Assembly: GCA_002315335.1 (NCBI GenBank)
Contig: DCGW01000084.1
Coordinates: 1 to 43,028 of the forward strand
From: Firmicutes bacterium UBA1768
GTDB lineage: Bacteria > Bacillota > Clostridia > Peptostreptococcales > Anaerovoracaceae
Length of the DNA: 43,028 nt
Reading direction: 5' to 3'
Shown piece by piece: positions 16,565 through 25,532 of this stretch (positions are counted from its first letter, which is position 1; every line of letters starts with the position of its first letter). The notes below the pieces were generated by a model. It did no database searches. It saw nothing but the letters and a program-made list of their open reading frames with translations, and was not told the origin of the DNA. Made by a program: the position numbers and the translations under genes.

Positions 16565-17545
16565 TTAAAGCATTTTATGTCTCAGCTCATCACCCGAGAG
16601 AGGCGAAAGATAAGCAGGAGCAATGTCAAATACTGTTTTTGCACCGGTTACACCTTCATTGTTCAGTCTGAAGGCAGCCCTTGCGTATGCAACAAGCACA
16701 GATGCCGTAAACTCAGGATTTGAATCTAATTTAAGGCTGTACTCTATCACATGGTTATGCTCTTTATTAATTCCCGTAGAGCCTGTTCTTATCACAAAGC
16801 CTCCGTGAGGAAGTCCGCTATGCTCTTTCTTCATAGTTTCCATATCAATAAAGCGAACAACCGTATCATACTCATCAAAATAGTTAGGCATAGTAACTAT
16901 TTCCTTTTCAATCTTCGCTTTATCAGCACCCTCAGCAGCTACAACGAATACCTCTCTGGTATGCTTTTGCCTCGTTGTAAGTTCAGGGTTTTCTCCTGTT
17001 CTTACCTTAGCAAGAGCTTCATCTACAGGAATTGTATACTGTCTTGCATCAACAACGCCTTCAATTCTCCTTACAGCATCAGAATGGCCCTGGCTGACTC
17101 CCTTTCCCCAGAAGGTATAGTCCTTACCTTCAGGAAGGATTGCTGAAGCATAAAGTCTATTAACAGAGAAAAGACCTGGGTCCCAGCCGCAAGAAATAAT
17201 TCCGACCTTACCAGAAGCCTTTGCAGCCTTATCTACAGCAGCAAAATGCTCTGGTATCTTTGCGTGAGTATCAAAGCTGTCTATTACATTAAACTTTTTT
17301 ACATACTCCGGCGTCTGAACAGGCAGGTCAGTAGCAGAACCGCCACAGATAATCAGAACGTCGATTTTATCAGCCATCTTTTCCATATCTGCTACAGGAA
17401 GCACTGGAATACCCGGTGTCATTAGCTTTACAGTTTCGGGCTTTCTTCTCGTAAAAACACAGACGAGTTCAATATCTTTATTTTGTGCTGCAGCACACTC
17501 TACGCCGCGGCCAAGGTTGCCGTAACCGGCTATTGCAATTTTCAT
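16565..17545 (-). CDS. ddh: meso-Diaminopimelate dehydrogenase
   Basis: NADPH enzyme making meso-diaminopimelate from tetrahydrodipicolinate in one step, for lysine and cell-wall peptides. Seen: N-terminal dinucleotide fold AIAGYGNLGRG, CGGSATDLP, the substrate-region ISCGWDPGLFS and GKGVSQGHSDA, and the C-terminal PHGGFVIRTG. 326 residues, the standard length. I prefer the second of two adjacent ATGs (17545), six bases after AAAGGAG; the first is only three bases away from it. It follows the aminotransferase by about 11 bases and ends at a terminator. Confidence 0.96.
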   Translation of the reverse strand: MKIAIAGYGNLGRGVECAAAQNKDIELVCVFTRRKPETVKLMTPGIPVLPVADMEKMADKIDVLIICGGSATDLPVQTPEYVKKFNVIDSFDTHAKIPEHFAAVDKAAKASGKVGIISCGWDPGLFSVNRLYASAILPEGKDYTFWGKGVSQGHSDAVRRIEGVVDARQYTIPVDEALAKVRTGENPELTTRQKHTREVFVVAAEGADKAKIEKEIVTMPNYFDEYDTVVRFIDMETMKKEHSGLPHGGFVIRTGSTGINKEHNHVIEYSLKLDSNPEFTASVLVAYARAAFRLNNEGVTGAKTVFDIAPAYLSPLSGDELRHKML

Positions 17546-17556
17546 CATTTTCTCCT

Positions 17557-18774
17557 TTAATACTGCTTATAATCCGCAAGGAAGTCACCCAAATCGGCAA
17601 CAGCCTTTCTGAGAATATCAGCCTCAGGAAGCATTACAATTCTGAAGTGATCAGGCTTATCCCAGTTAAAGCCTTTGCCCGGAATTACGAGAACATGCTT
17701 AGCATGGAGGTAGTCCAGCGCAAACTTATCTATATCCTTAATGTGGAACTTCTCTGCATCCAGGTGTGGGAAGCAGTAGAAATTAGCGTCATTTCTTTCG
17801 CAGGTAAGACCATCAATTTTTTCAATTTCACTCATTACGGCCTCTCTCTGTTCATACAATCTTCCGCCCGGAACCATCATAGACTCGGTAAAAGCCTTGT
17901 CCTTAAGTGCGGCAGGAATAGCGAGCTGCATTATAGCATTTGCGCAGAGTCTCATAGCCGCCATCTGCATTATTCCAGCAAGATAAGGCGCAGCACCCTC
18001 CTTCGGACCTGAGAAAACCATCCATGCAGCACGGAAGCCGCAAACTATATGTGATTTTGAAAGACCATTAAAGGTAACTACAAAAAGGTCTGGCGCAATA
18101 GCTGCAGGCGAAACGTGTTTTTTGCCGTCCATTACCAGTCTATCGTAGATTTCATCAGAGAATATGATTAAATTATGCTCTCTTGCAATTTCTACCATTG
18201 CCTTAATCGTTTCCTCAGGATAAAGGACTCCTGTAGGGTTATTAGGATTGATAATAACCATAGCCTTTGTTTTAGGAGTTATCTTAGCTCTGATTTCGTC
18301 AAGGTCAGGAAGCCAGTGGTTATCTTCAACGCAAGTATAATATACAGGTACGCCGTCTGAAAGGAGTATAGAGTTTGTCCAAAGCGAATAGTCCGGTGTA
18401 GGCAGCAGAACCTCATCACCATCGTTGAGCAGCGGTGTAAGAACCATCGGTACAAGCTCTGATACGCCATTTCCAATATAAATATCATCCATAGTGAATG
18501 CTGTTAAGCCCTTTGCCTTATGATATTCATAAATTGCCTCTCTTGCAGGCACCATTCCTCTTACATCGCAGTATGGTGTTGCTTTATCAATATCATTTAA
18601 TATTGCTGATTTAAGGCTGTCAGGAAGTCCAAAGCCAAAGGTTCCCGGATTTCCGGTATTAAGCTTCAGAACTGGAGTTCCCTCCGCTATCATTCTGTTA
18701 GCTTCAACAAAAAGCGGACCTCTGATGTCTGAATGCACCAACTTCATTCTGTCTGCAATATCAATCTTTTTCAT
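17557..18774 (-). CDS. Class I aminotransferase, alanine aminotransferase-like
   Basis: PLP enzyme of fold type I, 405 residues from the ATG at 18774 (AGAGAGG six bases upstream). Close in layout to the AlaA/AlaT group: NTGNPGTFGF near 40, YCDVRGMVPAREAI, NPNNPTGVLY, SDEIYDRLVMDG, and the PLP lysine in NGLSKSHIVCGFRAAW. It probably makes alanine from pyruvate and glutamate. It precedes ddh in one unit, which suggests joint supply of cell-wall amino acids, an inference. Its promoter is about 120 bases upstream. Confidence 0.88.
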   Translation of the reverse strand: MKKIDIADRMKLVHSDIRGPLFVEANRMIAEGTPVLKLNTGNPGTFGFGLPDSLKSAILNDIDKATPYCDVRGMVPAREAIYEYHKAKGLTAFTMDDIYIGNGVSELVPMVLTPLLNDGDEVLLPTPDYSLWTNSILLSDGVPVYYTCVEDNHWLPDLDEIRAKITPKTKAMVIINPNNPTGVLYPEETIKAMVEIAREHNLIIFSDEIYDRLVMDGKKHVSPAAIAPDLFVVTFNGLSKSHIVCGFRAAWMVFSGPKEGAAPYLAGIMQMAAMRLCANAIMQLAIPAALKDKAFTESMMVPGGRLYEQREAVMSEIEKIDGLTCERNDANFYCFPHLDAEKFHIKDIDKFALDYLHAKHVLVIPGKGFNWDKPDHFRIVMLPEADILRKAVADLGDFLADYKQY

Positions 18775-18897
18775 ATTAAACCTCTCTTTATATAATATAT
18801 TATTTGACAACTGTTGTACGCCCTATGTACTAAAGACAATTTTTGCACATAAGAGCATTAACTAATATTATTTGTCCGAAACAAACAATACAATGAT

Positions 18898-18927
18898 ATT
18901 ATAACACATTTTGTTATTTTGTGAAAA
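18898..18927 (-). promoter_or_regulatory. Promoter of the aminotransferase-ddh unit
   Basis: Minus strand: -10 TATAAT (18898-18903) with an extended TG, and a weak -35 TTTTCA (18922-18927) at 18 bases. The leader of about 115 bases (18775-18891) holds two small inverted repeats, but I recognise no riboswitch or T-box. Confidence 0.5.
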
Positions 18928-18936
18928 GTGGTAGTT

Positions 18937-18973
18937 TTCAATAATTTAAAATGCGGATGAGTAGTTCATCCGC
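18937..18973 (-). terminator. Terminator after the PTS_EIIC_2 gene
   Basis: Perfect eight-pair stem GCGGATGA/TCATCCGC (18953-18973) with a five-base loop. On the minus strand it is followed by ATTTTAAATT, a broken T-run, so strength is moderate. Confidence 0.65.
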
Positions 18974-19004
18974 AAAATATGAATACAGAAAATTTACTTA
19001 TATT

Positions 19005-20063
19005 TTAATCAAGCTTAAGATCATTTTCCTTTATCCACTGCATCTTTCTAAATAAAATACCTAAAAGCCAACAAATAACAGCAGGAAGCACTATGGCAAT
19101 AAGAATAAGTCCAATCCAGTCGAAGGATGTTACAGCCGCCTTTGCACCTGATGTTACGTCTGAAATCCAGCCTGTGTATACACCTATAGGACCAACAAGG
19201 CCGCAGGTACCCATTCCGGATGAAATAGGTGTACCATTCATCTGAAGCTTAAAGATACAGGTCGCAATAGGTCCCGTTATCGCGGACGCAATGGTAGGCG
19301 GAATCCATATTCGCGGATTTCTTACTATATTACCCATCTGAAGCATTGATGTACCGATTCCCTGAGAAACAAGACCTCCCATACCGTTTTCTTTATAGCT
19401 CATAACAGCAAAACCAACCATCTGAGCGCAGCAGCCAGCAACCGCAGCCCCACCAGCAAGACCGGTTAATGACAGAGCTGCACAGATAGCTGCAGATGAA
19501 ATCGGAAGTGTGAGGCACATTCCTACAACTACAGATACCAACATACCCATGAGGAACGGCTGAAGTTCTGTAGCCCACATAATAATATAACCAACCTTAG
19601 AAGCGGCAGCGCCTATTGCCGGAGCCCACCAGGTAGAAAGAATTGAGCCAACCATTATAGTTACAAAAGGAGTAACAAGAAGGTCTATTTTGGTTTCCTT
19701 AGAAACCATTTTACCTATTTCTGTTGCAATGATTGCGATTACAAGAACTGCTAAAGGACCTCCGGCTCCTCCAAGAGAGTTTGCCGCACCTCCGACAGCA
19801 GCCATAGAAAATATTACAAGGTTAGGTGCCTTGAGAGCATAACTTATAGCGATGGCCATTGCAGGGCCAGCCATTGCTGTAGCAAATCCACCAACTGTGT
19901 TAAAATACGGAAGGTTAAGCTGTGTGCCTATTGTATTTAGAATTGTTCCAATAAGCAGCGAACAAAATAACCCCTGAGCCATTGCCCCCATAGCATCTAT
20001 ACCATAGGTTTTAACAGAAATCACAACACCTTTGCGTTTAAGAAACGCAGAAAACTTATCCAT
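19005..20063 (-). CDS. PTS_EIIC_2-type membrane transporter
   Basis: A 352-residue protein with about nine hydrophobic segments, rich in Gly and Ala, matching the PTS_EIIC_2 family (PF13303), annotated as PTS sugar transporter subunit IIC. Typical stretches: GIDAMGAMAQGLF near the N-terminus, TEIGKMVSKETKIDLLVTP, LPISSAAIC, GTSMLQMGNIVRNPRIW and GTCGLVGPIGVY. No IIA or IIB partner is in the window, and many members stand alone, so a phosphotransferase role is not shown; the substrate is unknown. GGGAG lies before the ATG. A strong terminator hairpin sits 35 bases upstream, leaving its promoter unclear. Confidence 0.85.
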   Translation of the reverse strand: MDKFSAFLKRKGVVISVKTYGIDAMGAMAQGLFCSLLIGTILNTIGTQLNLPYFNTVGGFATAMAGPAMAIAISYALKAPNLVIFSMAAVGGAANSLGGAGGPLAVLVIAIIATEIGKMVSKETKIDLLVTPFVTIMVGSILSTWWAPAIGAAASKVGYIIMWATELQPFLMGMLVSVVVGMCLTLPISSAAICAALSLTGLAGGAAVAGCCAQMVGFAVMSYKENGMGGLVSQGIGTSMLQMGNIVRNPRIWIPPTIASAITGPIATCIFKLQMNGTPISSGMGTCGLVGPIGVYTGWISDVTSGAKAAVTSFDWIGLILIAIVLPAVICWLLGILFRKMQWIKENDLKLD

Positions 20064-20083
20064 CTTAATTCTCCCAATTATTG

Positions 20084-20135
20084 ATTAAAATAAAAAATTA
20101 GTATATGTAGGTGTCTTGACACCCGCATATACTAA
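20084..20135 (-). terminator. Strong terminator after the SLH protein gene
   Basis: Arms TTAGTATATG and CATATACTAA (20098-20107, 20126-20135) enclose GGTGTC/GACACC (20110-20115, 20118-20123) with a two-base loop. On the minus strand a T6 run and T-rich stretch follow (20084-20097). The near-perfect dyad lies where a promoter for the PTS_EIIC_2 gene would be expected, so a second use as an operator is possible. Confidence 0.85.
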
Positions 20136-20201
20136 TTTAACATAAATGACGATTTTGTCAACAATTTTGGAAAAAATACATCATCTTCCATATTTTTCCA
20201 A

Positions 20202-22781
20202 TTAGCTATTATAGTTCTGATAGAAGTATCTGTAAATAAATGTGACTGTCTGTCCTCTTGTACAGGTTCCCAACGGATTAAACTTGTCCTCTGAGGCACC
20301 TGTAGTAATTCCTCTCTGATAAGCCCATATTACTGGCTCTACATAGTATGCACCAGACTCAAGGTCAGTAAATGGGTTGTCATCAGTTACATCACTTTCA
20401 TCCTCATAATCAATATTTTCGGCATATCTCGCAAGGAAGGTTACAAACTGAGCCCTCGTAACAATATTGGATGGAGCAAAGTTTGTTTCTGTCATTCCGG
20501 TAGTAATACCGTTTTTTACAGCCCATAATACTGCGTCATAGTAATAATCACCTGCATTAATGTCGCTGAACGGATTGGTGAAGTCCTCTATCACAGGTGA
20601 ACCTGCAGCACGCCACAGGAAGGTTACAACCTGAGCCCTTGTGCAGTCTCCGTTTGGTACGAAAATAGTATCTGAGATACCCATTGCTATTCCGTTATCT
20701 ACAGCCCATACAACCGCATTATAGTAATATTCTTCTTTTCTTATATCAGTAAAGTAGGTTTTGATTTCGTTTACCTTGTAAAGCCCATCCTCTCCGACGG
20801 TTACCTCGTAACCGCTTCCTCCTTTGTAAGTAAACTTATTACCATTATCGTTTACTCTGAAGGTTATAAGCTTGGAAAAGACTGCTTCTCCCGGCTTATA
20901 GAGGTTCAGTGTATTTCCATCCTCAAGGTTATCCACACACTCCTGAATAGAGGTGAAATAGTATGGCATATCGGAAATATAAGCAGCAGGCTCTTCACTG
21001 TTAATTACAAATGATCCGAGGCCGTTCTCCGCTCTGTATACGTCAAATTCAGCTGCATAATTCTTTAAAATTCCCTTGTAGATGTATGAATTTTTATCAA
21101 TTCCATTACTGTGCTTTACATAGAAGTTTCCGTTAAGTACCCTCAAAAATTCACTTGGTAAAGGAATACTGATTTCAACTGGATCATTGAATTTCATCGT
21201 TTCATAGGAAACAAGCTTTACCGCATTTTTATTTTCTCCGGTTTTAATTATTGAAGAAGCATCTTCGGCAGTAGTCGCATATAAATCATACTTTGCATCT
21301 ATCTTAAGCTCTATCCTGCCGTTAGTCGCATTGGCAGATACAACATTGATGTCAAAATATGGTGCTATTACAAAGAGAGGATTTGCAGCGGTATAGGTGC
21401 CTCCACTCGATTTTCCCAGCGCACTAAGCTCAGCTTTCGCCTGCTTTATAAGATCATTAGAGAAAATGCTATTATCATTAAACATTGACCAGGAAAGAGC
21501 CTTAAGTGTATCTAAGCCAATCAATTCCCCAATATTAGCTCTGATGTTATCTGCAACAGCCTGAACCGCTTCATCTGAGGATGATACAGGATAAACAGAT
21601 GCTATAACCTCCGCAACAGTGCCATTAATATTCGCTTCACTCTTCAAAACTCTATATTTATAATCATTGTCGCCAGCTGAAGCAATAGTGTATCCGCCCT
21701 TAATCCACTTAGCTGGGCTCGAGCTGAAATATCCGCCTGCAATAAAGTTCTTAAGAATATCTGTTCTTACAGCACCTTCTCCACCTTTAAAGTAGCCTCC
21801 CTCAACATTTACTTTTTTGATTTCGGCAATAGAAGAACCTGCAGCTTCTGAAACATATTCATCAACCGCATATGCGCTGTTACTTGAAAAATAACCTCCG
21901 TCAATATTGACATTAAGTTTTCCGTAACAGTTGTTTCCATTTTCAACTATCAATGACAGCGCTGAACCGGTCGAATCACTTCTGATTAATGAAGATTCAC
22001 CTGTTCCAGTAATATTTGGCTGGCCCACTACTGTTAAGTTGCCGCTGCCAATCTCTATTCCTGCAGTACCTGTAATTGTAGTCGAGTCGCCTCCGATATA
22101 ATAATTACCGTAAGCAGATAGCTTTAATGCTGGACCGAGTGTCGAAGTGACGCTGCCAGAGGTGACACTAATGTCAACACCGCCATTTTCCTTCCTCGGA
22201 CTTGTCATAATAGCCGCAGTGGAGGAATTGTAAACATTACCTCCTTCGACCTTAAGTGTCGCACCATTTCCCAATGCTTTAACAGTAGGACTATCTATAG
22301 CAGAAATCATACCACCTTTTATGATAACCGTTGAATAAACATGCTGTTCATCTTCATAAGATATATTTCCATCCTTAAAAGTCCCTATAATACCTTCACC
22401 GGATGAACCATTAATTGCTATTCCACCGCTTTCGAATGTAAGCCTTCCGCTTCCAGATTCACTTGTATCAATAATCGTAAGCACAGACTTATTTGAAACA
22501 GAAAGCTCCGCGCCTAATGTTAAGTTGTACCCATTCAGATCTAAGGTCCAATTATTACCATCACTGACACTAAGAGTCCTGTTTCTTATATAAGAATCAC
22601 CTGTAAGCTGAATGTTTCCACCATTCCCGTAGAAGACCTTTCCATTTGTAATAGGCACGCCGTCTAAGGCCGCATAAAGAATATCAGCCCCATTTACAGT
22701 TTCATTTTCACCCAAAGAAATAAACGGTATAGTAGTAAATGCAAGGCATAAAGACAAAAGAATATATGCAAATTTTTTCAT
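20202..22781 (-). CDS. Cell-surface protein with three SLH domains
   Basis: An 859-residue exported protein. Residues 1-24 are a signal peptide. About 30-370 are beta-strand repeats of right-handed helix or adhesin style, with recurrent GGYF units (IDGGYFSS, VEGGYFKG, IAGGYFSS) and many Gly/Ser/Thr turns. The middle (about 370-670) is not recognised. Three S-layer homology domains end the protein (about 675-733, 734-800, 802-859), each with an FTDI-like start and TRAQ or TRGQ motif, for binding pyruvylated wall polymers. AAGGAGG lies six bases before the ATG. It follows the NiaR-like gene by 11 bases and ends in a strong terminator. Confidence 0.88.
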   Translation of the reverse strand: MKKFAYILLSLCLAFTTIPFISLGENETVNGADILYAALDGVPITNGKVFYGNGGNIQLTGDSYIRNRTLSVSDGNNWTLDLNGYNLTLGAELSVSNKSVLTIIDTSESGSGRLTFESGGIAINGSSGEGIIGTFKDGNISYEDEQHVYSTVIIKGGMISAIDSPTVKALGNGATLKVEGGNVYNSSTAAIMTSPRKENGGVDISVTSGSVTSTLGPALKLSAYGNYYIGGDSTTITGTAGIEIGSGNLTVVGQPNITGTGESSLIRSDSTGSALSLIVENGNNCYGKLNVNIDGGYFSSNSAYAVDEYVSEAAGSSIAEIKKVNVEGGYFKGGEGAVRTDILKNFIAGGYFSSSPAKWIKGGYTIASAGDNDYKYRVLKSEANINGTVAEVIASVYPVSSSDEAVQAVADNIRANIGELIGLDTLKALSWSMFNDNSIFSNDLIKQAKAELSALGKSSGGTYTAANPLFVIAPYFDINVVSANATNGRIELKIDAKYDLYATTAEDASSIIKTGENKNAVKLVSYETMKFNDPVEISIPLPSEFLRVLNGNFYVKHSNGIDKNSYIYKGILKNYAAEFDVYRAENGLGSFVINSEEPAAYISDMPYYFTSIQECVDNLEDGNTLNLYKPGEAVFSKLITFRVNDNGNKFTYKGGSGYEVTVGEDGLYKVNEIKTYFTDIRKEEYYYNAVVWAVDNGIAMGISDTIFVPNGDCTRAQVVTFLWRAAGSPVIEDFTNPFSDINAGDYYYDAVLWAVKNGITTGMTETNFAPSNIVTRAQFVTFLARYAENIDYEDESDVTDDNPFTDLESGAYYVEPVIWAYQRGITTGASEDKFNPLGTCTRGQTVTFIYRYFYQNYNS

Positions 22782-22792
22782 GAGCTGCCTCC

Positions 22793-23314
22793 TTAAAAAT
22801 CTCGTTCGGAAACTATTCCGCTTTTTCTAAGCTTCTCTATCATTTTTTCATACCCCTCAACCGAATCACAAATAAGCGTATGAATATGAGTACCACCTGT
22901 AAGAGTCGACAAGGGGGTTGCATCATCAGCTGTAATTTTCTTCATGAACAGTTCAACATCATAGCGTGATTCTATGTTCAGATCAGCTTTTACCGAACCA
23001 TATACCGGATGATCCACAATTACGTCAAGAACAGAACATCCATAATCCACAGCTGTGGTCAATTCTTCTTCCATTTTCTCAACCGAAGTATGAACACAAA
23101 CAATCTTTTTAATAATACCAGTTCTTTCACGATGCAAAAGGTAGCCTCTCGGAGTCGCATCTATTTCAAGACCGCTTGATCTTAATATAGCTATATCTCC
23201 GACAATAACCTGTCTGGATACAGAAAATTCAGCGGCAAGTGCAGAAGCACTCACCGCCTGTAATTCAGATTCAAGTCTTTCTCTTATTTTATTTCTTCTT
23301 TCTGTTGTTGTCAT
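22793..23314 (-). CDS. niaR: NiaR-like transcriptional repressor (HTH plus 3H domain)
   Basis: A 173-residue regulator. The N-terminal helix-turn-helix (about 1-60) includes VSASALAAEFSVSRQVIVGDI. The 3H domain follows, with its three histidine sites in VCVHTS, IVDHPVYGSV and GGTHIHTL, which bind metal in this family. Known NiaR (YrxA) proteins repress niacin uptake and NAD synthesis genes when niacin is present. No such gene is nearby; it sits instead between a secreted C39-like protease (four bases upstream) and an SLH protein. The start has only a weak site, fitting coupled translation. Confidence 0.88.
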   Translation of the reverse strand: MTTTERRNKIRERLESELQAVSASALAAEFSVSRQVIVGDIAILRSSGLEIDATPRGYLLHRERTGIIKKIVCVHTSVEKMEEELTTAVDYGCSVLDVIVDHPVYGSVKADLNIESRYDVELFMKKITADDATPLSTLTGGTHIHTLICDSVEGYEKMIEKLRKSGIVSERDF

Positions 23315-23317
23315 AAC

Positions 23318-24490
23318 CTATGCCTTTGAAAAATACTCAACTAAAACCATATGTGCAATAGCCTCGTCATAACTGTCAAACATGCCCTTGCCTGTCCATG
23401 ATTTTTCTAATGATACGTATGAATATGAATCGTTCGCCGGATCATTAATTACTAATTTCCCGTCCTTAATTCCTCTGACTACAACAAAGTGAGTGGTTAC
23501 ATCGCTTTCAAATTTAACGATTACACCTTCAGGATTGTTCTTAAGAAGTTCAACAACCTGCTTTACTTTATCAGTTGATTTTTTACTTTCTTCAAAGTAA
23601 ATTCTCTTATCTCGCTTAATTCCGAGACTTGCGAATAAGGCTTCCGTACCGCCAATAACGCTGTTGTTATTGATTTCATATACCTTAGCTGCAGGCCAAT
23701 CCACACCAGTAAGATTTGCAGCAAGCATACCAAGACTCGTAATATAGCAAGCTCCCTTTATTCCATCCTGGTGATAATAATTTCCTGCACCAAGGAGATA
23801 ATCCTCGCAGCTAACTAAAGCTGACTCATAGTGTTTTTCAGGAGTATCAGTTGTTTTGTCCTGAGTCTGGGTTGTTTGTGTCGGTGTCACTTGTGTAACC
23901 GGCTGAACCGTAGGTGCGGGTTCTGCAACAGGAGTAACCGGAGCAGGCTGTACAGCTGGTTCTGTCGGTGTAGAAGCTGCATTGCCGGTTGGAATTTCAG
24001 TCTTAGGTTCATCAGGAATCAGTATATACTGTGCTGATGACATATTAGTCGTGATAACTACGTTAGGTGGAATCCACTCAACAGTCGCTCCTAAGGTTTC
24101 TGCTACGAAACGAACCGGAACCATAGTTCTGTTGTTGTAAATCATAGGCGCTACCGATAAAGTAACCTGATCGCCATTTACATATGCAATCTTTTCACCT
24201 ATGTACATTTCTATAGTTACGCTGTTCTTACCTCTTACATAAACTGTAGGCTTTGCTCCTCCGACCCAGGTCACTTCAGCATCACATGCTTCAAATATAG
24301 GTCTCATAGGAACCAATATGTTTCCGTCAATATTGATAGGGCTCTGATCAAACTCAAGCTTTTTTCCGTCCAGGATAATCGAACACTCTGAACCGTTATC
24401 ATTATCCTGAGCCATTGCTACCGCCCCACAGGTTAATATGAGGGTTAAGCAGATGGCGACCATAAGCACCTTCTTTATTAAACTATTCAT
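23318..24490 (-). CDS. Secreted protein: copper amine oxidase N-like domain plus C39-type peptidase
   Basis: A 390-residue exported protein. Signal peptide 1-27; a copper-amine-oxidase N-terminal-like stalk domain (about 35-150: ILVPMRPIFEA and RTMVPVRFVAETLGATVEW, its two repeats); a Pro/Thr/Gln-rich linker (160-215); and a papain-like C39_2 domain with Cys248 (GACYITSLGML), His334 (THFVVV) and Asp350 (INDPAND) as a plausible catalytic triad. It probably acts at the wall on proteins or peptides. AAGGGAG lies before the ATG. First gene of a unit with the NiaR-like regulator and SLH protein. Confidence 0.87.
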   Translation of the reverse strand: MNSLIKKVLMVAICLTLILTCGAVAMAQDNDNGSECSIILDGKKLEFDQSPINIDGNILVPMRPIFEACDAEVTWVGGAKPTVYVRGKNSVTIEMYIGEKIAYVNGDQVTLSVAPMIYNNRTMVPVRFVAETLGATVEWIPPNVVITTNMSSAQYILIPDEPKTEIPTGNAASTPTEPAVQPAPVTPVAEPAPTVQPVTQVTPTQTTQTQDKTTDTPEKHYESALVSCEDYLLGAGNYYHQDGIKGACYITSLGMLAANLTGVDWPAAKVYEINNNSVIGGTEALFASLGIKRDKRIYFEESKKSTDKVKQVVELLKNNPEGVIVKFESDVTTHFVVVRGIKDGKLVINDPANDSYSYVSLEKSWTGKGMFDSYDEAIAHMVLVEYFSKA

Positions 24491-24572
24491 TCATACTCCC
24501 TTCATTCTTTTGACTGCCGATTTTACACGCCAATCTGCTTAGGAGTCCGGTGAGTTTCACTAATAATGAAAA

Positions 24573-25217
24573 TCAAAAGACCAACTCTAATACGGTCTGA
24601 AATGCGCTGAGAACTGCATTAATCCCCGGTGTCAGTATGTAATCAAATACATTGAACACCAAAAGCACAATTAAAATCAGAGAACCGTACTGCAGCAGCT
24701 TGTTATACAAGGGTGTCTCATCAAATGAGGTTAATTCTGCCACTATATTGTACCCGTCTAAAGGCGGGATAGGAATCAGATTGAAAATCATGAGCACTAT
24801 ATTTATGTACATTACATAGTACAAAACATAGTAAACATAAGTACCGATTCCGGAACCATAAACATAAGCCGAATTGTAATGCGCAAGTGCCGTTACAATA
24901 ATAGCAAATATAAACGCGATTATCAGATTTGCGACAACTCCCGCAGCCGAAATGACTACCTGTTTAAGCTTCCTGTTTTTTCCGCTAATATTATATGGAT
25001 TTACCTGTACCGGCTTTCCCCATCCAAAACCGACAAAGAAGAGACAGATTAAACCAATCCAATCAATGTGCTTCAGCGGGTTTACGGAACATCTTCCCAT
25101 ATTTTTAGCTGTATTGTCACCCATAAGTGACGCTGCCAAAGCATGAGCAAATTCATGGAAAGTAAGTCCGATTATTATGCCCGGTATTATCAGCAGCTTC
25201 TGTGTAATATATGTCAT
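24573..25217 (-). CDS. Site-2 protease family (M50) membrane protease
   Basis: A 214-residue multi-pass zinc protease of the short M50 group. Zinc site HEFAH at 21-25, third ligand region NLIPIPPLDGYN (Asp154), and about five membrane segments. Such proteins cut within the membrane, often in signalling; no substrate is evident. I start at the ATG at 25217, with AGGTAGGT just upstream; further in-frame starts (ATG, GTG) overlap the promoter. Its own promoter is strong. It lies upstream of the secreted-protein genes but no shared transcript is certain. Confidence 0.88.
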   Translation of the reverse strand: MTYITQKLLIIPGIIIGLTFHEFAHALAASLMGDNTAKNMGRCSVNPLKHIDWIGLICLFFVGFGWGKPVQVNPYNISGKNRKLKQVVISAAGVVANLIIAFIFAIIVTALAHYNSAYVYGSGIGTYVYYVLYYVMYINIVLMIFNLIPIPPLDGYNIVAELTSFDETPLYNKLLQYGSLILIVLLVFNVFDYILTPGINAVLSAFQTVLELVF

Positions 25218-25259
25218 ATGACCTACCTGTATCACGGCCATTACATATAAACAATTAGA

Positions 25260-25288
25260 ATTATACACGAAATCAGCCTGATTATCAA
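25260..25288 (-). promoter_or_regulatory. Promoter of the M50 protease gene
   Basis: Minus strand: TTGATA (25283-25288), 17-base spacer, TATAAT (25260-25265) with extended TG. The leader to the ATG at 25217 is about 36 bases. Confidence 0.82.
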
Positions 25289-25532
25289 TAAATACAGGCC
25301 ATTACAATATTATTAAACAATAATAATTTCCAAAATCTGTAAATTCCAAAATAATAATTTCTATATTTTGTATGTTTTTGTGCAATTCTTTGTATATATA
25401 GTATATATGTGTTGTGGCCGCATGAAAAAAGTATGATTTCTTTGGCAATTGCTGTTACGCATTGTTTACATAACTATATCCAAAGTGATATTAATTTACA
25501 TAATACTTATAGTTATATTAAATTTTATAATA
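25289..25532. other. AT-rich gap after the aminotransferase gene
   Basis: No gene seen. It holds a 12-base direct repeat, AATAATAATTTC (25319-25330 and 25350-25361), an alternating AT tract near 25393-25413, and a nine-base inverted repeat ATAACTATA/TATAGTTAT (25470-25478, 25508-25516) that might end the long upstream operon though it lacks a T-run. Confidence 0.45.

Noticed and set aside
17485..18012. 175-residue open frame on plus
   Set aside because: It lies antisense across the ddh and aminotransferase genes, with Leu/Ser/Arg-rich composition and no ribosome-binding site.
18775..18891. Lysine riboswitch or T-box before the aminotransferase-ddh unit
   Set aside because: The leader is too short and lacks T-box sequence or lysine-riboswitch helices.
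25218..25268. Upstream starts of the M50 protease
   Set aside because: They overlap the -10 box or fall next to the predicted transcription start; the ATG at 25217 has the site.
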